DNA of 64,000 nt, from contig CM065301.1 of the NCBI GenBank assembly GCA_032871835.1, positions 81,376,069-81,440,068 on the forward strand, in the 5' to 3' direction. The stretch's first letter is position 1. Each line of letters opens with the position of its first letter. Made by a program: the position numbers and the translations under genes. Shown here piece after piece: positions 59,222-64,000 of this stretch. The notes beneath the pieces were generated by a model, which was given only the letters and a program-made list of their open reading frames with translations, was not told the DNA's origin and did no database searches. Source of the DNA: Dipteronia dyeriana. Lineage: Eukaryota > Streptophyta > Magnoliopsida > Sapindales > Sapindaceae.

Positions 59222-59325
59222 AGATGAGGTTGACCCATTGGTTTACCAATCACACATTCACACCTACACCATAAGGTATTGGGTTCAAGTCTATTTCCGA
59301 ATAATAATTTTTTTTTTAAAAAAAA
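59222..59325 (+). mobile_element. tRNA-derived SINE-like fragment, relative of 19956-20062
   Basis: An A-box-like 'gttgacccattggttt' and a B-box-like 'gggttcaagtc' are followed by 'tttccgaataat' and an A/T tail, the same order as at 19956-20062. Confidence 0.4.
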
Positions 59326-59543
59326 ATCTAAACTTATTTTGAAATAGTTAGAACTAAATTAAAGTGCAGAGACTTTTTTTTTAAATTTTTATAATTGCTT
59401 TTAATTTATTAACTTTGGGGAGATTGAAAATAGAGACATTAGAATTGAAGAATAGCAATAAAAAGAAAGCAAAGGTTGACATGTGGTTCTACTAATTAAG
59501 AGATGAAATTTAAGGTAACCATTAAGGCCATAATAATAATCAA

Positions 59544-61088
59544 TTAAAGTATGGCGTCCAAGTGTTGTTGCACCACCTTCCAAGCCCTCATTACGTGGTG
59601 GTCCTCTATAAGGCTCGCACCAACAGCGAACCGTATCACATACATTCCTCCAATAATTGCATGACTCATATACGCTTTCCCACTTGCATTTATTTTTTCC
59701 AACAAATTCTTTGTGGCTTCATTTGACTTCTCCTCCTCCACCGCGATCTTTTCAACATCATTATCTGCCTTTCCATTTTCATACTTATTGTTCTTAAACA
59801 TGACTGAGGGTGACACCCTGAAGCAAACCAATGAAAAATATCTAGGAGCTACAATTTCAAACCTCTTATCAGTCCCTAAAAGTTCTTCAAAATGCTTTGC
59901 CATCTTCACGTGGCTTCGTAGGAAGTTCCTAAGATTTACCACACCGTAGCTTCTCAGCACAAGCCATAGTTTCAAAGCACGAAATCTTCTGCTTAATGTT
60001 ATTTGCCAATCCTTATAGTCTACCACTTTCTTTGAATCACTAGCTTTGTTCCTCAGAAACTCAGGATCTGTCGACAGTGCTTGTATAAGCGCATTTGGAT
60101 TCTTCACCCAAAGGCAGCAACAATCTAGATTGGAGAAGAACCATTTATGTGCATTGAAACTGAACGAGTCTGCATTCTCAATTCCATCAAGAAAATGACG
60201 AAACTCTGGGCAAATACAAGCACTTCCCGCATAAGCAGCATCGATGTGGACCCATATCCCATATCTTTTCGCTACGTCGCAAAGCGGCTGTAGAGGATCG
60301 ACAGCCGTTATCCCAGTCGTCCCAATTGTGGCACATAGAAATAATGGGATTAATCCATCTTCTATATCGGACTCAATTGTTGCCTGCAGTGAGTCTGGGT
60401 ATAGACAGAATGAGGATGATTTCGAAGTCTTCACAGCTCGGAAATTCTTTGGATCGATTCCTGCAATATGAGCTGCTTTTTGGAGTGAACTATGAGTTTG
60501 ATCGGACCCATAAACAACAAGCTTCCCAATGTTTTCTCTTCCGATTTTTCTCAGAATTTGATCTCTTGCAGCAGTAAGTGTGCACAAAATGGCCTCGCAA
60601 GTAGTTCCTTGAATAACGCCTCCTCCATTGCCAGAGAAAAGGAAAGACTTAGGAAGTTTGAGCATTTCCCCAAGCCAATCCATAACGATATTCTCAAGCT
60701 CGGTTGCAGCCGGCGATGACACCCAATTGAACCCCACAACATTAAAGCCAGAGCAAAGCATTTCGCCAAGAAACCCTGCATTGCTTCCACTGGAAGGGAA
60801 GTATGCGAAGTAGTTAGGACTTTGCCAATGTGTTATACCGGGGACTATATGCTCTTCAACATCTTGGAGAATAGTTTCAATAGGTTCAGGATTATATGGA
60901 GCGGATTCGGGCAAGCGTTTTCGAAGATAACCGGGTTCAACTTGGCTTCGAACCGGGTATTTCTCAACATTCTTGTAATAATCAGCAATGAAGTCAATAA
61001 TCAGGTGGCCTTGCCTCCTGAATTCCTCCGAGTCCAAAGGCTTAATGGGTGAGACTGATTTATTTTCGAATTCATGTAGGCTGCCCAT
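59544..61088 (-). CDS. Aromatic amino acid decarboxylase family; predicted aromatic acetaldehyde synthase
   Basis: Intronless, 514 residues, a PLP-dependent group II decarboxylase of the plant tyrosine/tryptophan decarboxylase family (cytosolic; no targeting signal seen). Visible: '[25 protein letters not shown]' block (about 87-111), PLP-stacking His199 in 'DQTHSS', PLP-nitrogen Asp283 in 'HIDAAYAG', and PLP Schiff-base Lys315 in 'FNAHKW'. The catalytic-loop residue equal to Tyr332 of animal DOPA decarboxylase is Phe344 here ('DPEFL', codon 60057-60059). In characterised plant enzymes this Tyr-to-Phe change turns decarboxylation into decarboxylation plus oxidative deamination, giving aldehyde, CO2, ammonia and H2O2. 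Ser366 ('LSRRFR') is the residue type linked to phenolic rather than indolic substrates. So phenylacetaldehyde or 4-hydroxyphenylacetaldehyde synthase is most likely; activity is inference. Confidence 0.93.
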   Translation of the reverse strand: MGSLHEFENKSVSPIKPLDSEEFRRQGHLIIDFIADYYKNVEKYPVRSQVEPGYLRKRLPESAPYNPEPIETILQDVEEHIVPGITHWQSPNYFAYFPSSGSNAGFLGEMLCSGFNVVGFNWVSSPAATELENIVMDWLGEMLKLPKSFLFSGNGGGVIQGTTCEAILCTLTAARDQILRKIGRENIGKLVVYGSDQTHSSLQKAAHIAGIDPKNFRAVKTSKSSSFCLYPDSLQATIESDIEDGLIPLFLCATIGTTGITAVDPLQPLCDVAKRYGIWVHIDAAYAGSACICPEFRHFLDGIENADSFSFNAHKWFFSNLDCCCLWVKNPNALIQALSTDPEFLRNKASDSKKVVDYKDWQITLSRRFRALKLWLVLRSYGVVNLRNFLRSHVKMAKHFEELLGTDKRFEIVAPRYFSLVCFRVSPSVMFKNNKYENGKADNDVEKIAVEEEKSNEATKNLLEKINASGKAYMSHAIIGGMYVIRFAVGASLIEDHHVMRAWKVVQQHLDAIL

Positions 61089-61183
61089 TTAAAATGAAGT
61101 GGAGAAAATATAATGGAGGAGAAAAGAAAGGTTTCTGAGGTGGTGGATATGGAATTTAGTTGAGAAAAAGTGAGTGGAAATCT

Positions 61184-61194
61184 AAATATATAGA
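61184..61194 (-). promoter_or_regulatory. Probable TATA box of the aromatic acetaldehyde synthase-like gene
   Basis: The minus strand reads ctatatattta about 100 bases before the ATG, a normal distance for a plant TATA box with a short leader. Confidence 0.5.
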
Positions 61195-62209
61195 GTAACC
61201 CAACCGGGAGATACATGACTCACCCCTTGCCATTGACTTCGACTTCTAGTGCCTAATTTATTAACGATGTTTATTTACATGGTGGATTGATTATTAGGGC
61301 ATTGAGGGGCGACAACCTTGCCCGCATTTATGATCTTAAAGACTTCCTTCGAAGATATTTTCAAATGAATGATATTTGGAATCTCAGTTATTTCCTTGAT
61401 CTTAAAATTGGTTACATGAATAATACTTTAATCAATAAATTATATTAAATATTTTTAAAAACTGTAATACAACATATATATATATATATATTTAATATAA
61501 TTGTCTGATGATGCTAGATCCCGTCAATCCTATTATAATATTTATAAATTGTTATATTTTAAGAAAAAAAAATTCAATACAATCTAATAATATACAATAC
61601 AATGTATGAAATTTACCTACACTCCTTCCGTCACACTAGCTTATATTTCTTTTATGGAACCTTAATATTGTTATTATGAGACAAATCTTTAAAATAAAAG
61701 GTACAACTAATCACGAATGTATTAAGCCTTGTTGATAACATTTTGGTGGCGCACCAAAGTAACAACCCATTTTGTCCTTCGTTGAAGGTAGAAAACCTTA
61801 CAAATCATCGATTCAATAACTCAAAGTTGGAATCTTAGATTGGGCATTTAAAATCCCTAGATCAACTTTTCGATTTCAAAAATATTCTCATCGTTGAAAA
61901 CTTGGACTTGCATTCATCATATTCGCCAAGAGCTTAAGAGAGTAATCTTTTTCTTGAACCGCTTTGTTGCTAATTTGTAACTTAAATTTCACTGATGTCC
62001 TACTAAAAACTTATCTTTGTAGTTGAAAATTAACATGATAAAGCGATGAAAATAACATTGTCTATTTTATTTGATTGTGACCTATTTTTTATTGTTAATT
62101 ATTTCTTTAATCATGATCTGTTTTTTTTTTTATTATTTTGTGAAAATAACATTGTATAAATTTATCGTTGTTTGATTTTCTCAAACCCTAATTTATCTTC
62201 TAAATAACA
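61195..62209. other. Upstream and intergenic AT-rich spacer
   Basis: Holds the rest of the upstream region of the decarboxylase-family gene, a (TA)n run (about 61474-61492), and no other supported feature. Confidence 0.4.
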
Positions 62210-63509
62210 TGTTATAGGGATTTTTTGATAGCATAACAAGTCAGCATGATTAGATATACCACTAACCGAATCAAGATAGTCGAGAATTATCCTGAGCGAA
62301 AGGCCAGAACATAGTTGGGAATTATCCTGAGCAGAGAGCCAGGACACCAACTGGTCCAGCTACAAGGGAGCAAAAAGGTCCAAGACTGATCATTTTAATA
62401 AGACACTTGATCAGTTAAAAAAAGAGAGAAAAAGAAACGATCAGTTTAATAAGATGCTTGATCGGGTTAGAGCGATAAGTGCAGAAGTGTAAAAAAATCA
62501 AAACTATTCAAATCTCCTTCGTTTAGCCGTCAAGAGCTCATCTCGCGGATTTGAGGGGGTATTGTTATAGGGATTTTTTGATAGCATGACAAGTCAGCAT
62601 GATTAGATATGCCACGTCACGGGAGTCAGAAAAGATCAGTTCAAGACAATTAATAGATGATCTCAATGCCAAGTCGAGACTACTCAAGATGGTTGGGGAA
62701 GCTAACCGATCGGATACAAATAACCTGATCGGAAAGACTAGCCGATCGAGTAGAGGCAACTTGGTCAGGACCATCTGATCGGGATAAAAGAAGTCTGGTC
62801 GGGATTAGATAATTGGTCAGTTGGACAACGCGTGAGAGACATTAAAGGCAACTACGACTCAAATACGAAGAATAATCGTCTTACTTAAACAAAGAATCTA
62901 GAACAATATTCCAATAAGGAGATATTACTATTTCCTCCTACATATTAAAGAGTCCAAATTAAACAACAAATCTGCTCTTCTAGAAGACTGTACACCGATC
63001 GGAAAATAAGTCATAAACAGACTATTCAACTAGAATCCTACGACGATTCTACTTCAATACACAAGATCTCCGAAACATAAAAGAAGACAAAGACGACTTC
63101 AACAAGTAATCCGTCCTAATTAAACACTATCACCTTTCCTTATTTGTGTAACAAGGATTTGGGTTATATACACATATAAATAGACCCATAATCTCATTGT
63201 AAAAGAAGGACAGAAACACATACGAACAACCCACATAAACATAGATAACAACACATAGAAAATATACAAGAGAGAGAGACGCCAAAAAAGGAGAGATTGA
63301 GTGTGTAATCATTATATTATAGTGGATTCTTCTCGCCGTCATCGGCAACCGTGGATGTTTCCTCACCTCAGGGTTTTACCACGTAAACTCATGTGTGCAT
63401 GTTTTCTTCTCTTTTTTCTATCTTTCTCATAACATCATCAACAATCCACAATATCCTGTTAAACGCGTGATCAATTCTATACGATCCAAAAATCACCGTA
63501 AACATAACA
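62210..63509 (+). mobile_element. Internally deleted LTR retroelement
   Basis: A 947-bp LTR (62563-63509) has inverted ends TGTTAT...ATAACA and is preceded by a polypurine tract (ttgaggggg, 62551-62559). The first 50 bases of the same LTR also occur at 62210-62260, followed by 300 bp that do not match the LTR and end at that polypurine tract. So a 5' LTR start is joined to the 3' end of the internal region, with nearly the whole element deleted. The LTR has a TATA-like 'atataaatag' (about 63174) and the 'ccacgtaaa' block near 63380, common close to LTR 3' ends. No coding remains. Confidence 0.7.
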
Positions 63510-64000
63510 ATTTTAAATACAAATTGGAATTACCTATGAGTTGTAGCACCAATTAGAAGACAATCATGAATTTAAAAATCGAAAATTTTCCTCAGTTCAC
63601 ATTGCAAAAACTCACCTTATTCTTATAAAGAGGAGAGAAACTTTCTAAATTGATTTTTCTGTATCTCCGGCCCCTTCTTCCATTTTTTTTCTTTGGTATG
63701 CATGTATCTGTGTTACACACAGGCAACACAAACTTAGCAAAAACATTGATTATTTTTGCTTTGTCTTGTATTGCCTTTTACATGGCACACACACGTCTAT
63801 ATATGTAGTGTTTTGGTAGGCGTTAGGCACCGGTTGTACAGTGAACTGGCATCCAGCGGTTAGACTGTCTAGGCGGTGAAGCTGAATAAGTAAAACTGAT
63901 GTCATTTTGGACCAAAGCTGCGTCATTTTGAAAAACAAATTAAAAAAAAAAATGACAAGCGAAGTCAATAACGTTGACTCCACCTAGCCCGTCTAGGTGG
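63510..64000. other. Spacer ending in a possible truncated repeat
   Basis: Repeated 'ctaggcgg', 'gttaggc' and 'gtctaggtgg' phrases (about 63820-64000) recall subterminal motifs of plant hAT-type MITEs. The window ends before the structure can be judged. Confidence 0.3.

Noticed and set aside
59544..61088. Plain tyrosine or tryptophan decarboxylase annotation
   Set aside because: The family is right, but the loop residue is Phe rather than the Tyr needed for simple decarboxylation, and Ser366 argues against tryptophan as substrate.
9647..61088. Biosynthetic gene cluster including the phospholipases and the aldehyde synthase
   Set aside because: The genes belong to unrelated pathways, are spaced by long transposon-filled stretches, and show no sign of co-regulation.

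Overview
This window is nuclear DNA from a flowering plant, most likely a eudicot. The evidence is split genes with GT-AG introns, AT-rich spacers, plant-specific gene families and many plant transposable elements. No prokaryotic feature is visible. The species cannot be named from the sequence alone.

Five host genes can be supported. (1) A seven-exon hydroxyproline O-galactosyltransferase of the GALT2/GALT5 type (9647-18868, +), which starts the glycosylation of arabinogalactan proteins. (2) A six-exon OSCA-family channel orthologous to ERD4/OSCA3.1 (24151-30238, +). (3) and (4) Two intronless class-3 lipases of the plastidial phospholipase A1-Igamma group, facing opposite ways about 19.5 kb apart (30732-32300, -; 51767-53296, +). 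(5) An intronless PLP-dependent aromatic amino acid decarboxylase-family gene (59544-61088, -). Its active-site loop carries Phe where true decarboxylases have Tyr, so it is probably an aromatic acetaldehyde synthase. These genes have unrelated jobs and do not form a cluster.

Most of the rest is transposon-derived. At 1.6-8.0 kb lies a decayed Copia element with both LTRs and a TATAT target duplication. Between the two lipases (32.7-48.6 kb) is a nest of insertions: an Au-like SINE with its target duplication, three hAT-type elements (three of the four hAT-type calls in the nest have perfect 8-bp duplications or lie inside one another), decayed LINE-like sequences (DUF4283 ORF1, zf-RVT/RNase H end of ORF2), a young 5.6-kb chromovirus with one 1505-codon frame and nearly identical LTRs, and a solo LTR of the same family. 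The chromovirus and the solo LTR both have 4-bp duplications and both split RNase H coding remnants. At 54.2-57.1 kb is a gene-free LTR retroelement with 1.06-kb LTRs; a third LTR copy forms the left edge of the window. It is followed by a 1.3-kb foldback element whose arms are made of short degenerate repeats. An internally deleted LTR element lies at 62.2-63.5 kb. MITE-like elements sit in introns of both split genes.

The observations most worth following up are the predicted switch of the decarboxylase-family enzyme to aldehyde synthase, a cluster of heat-shock-element-like motifs upstream of the TATA box in the chromovirus LTR that is conserved in the solo LTR, and the long foldback repeat.
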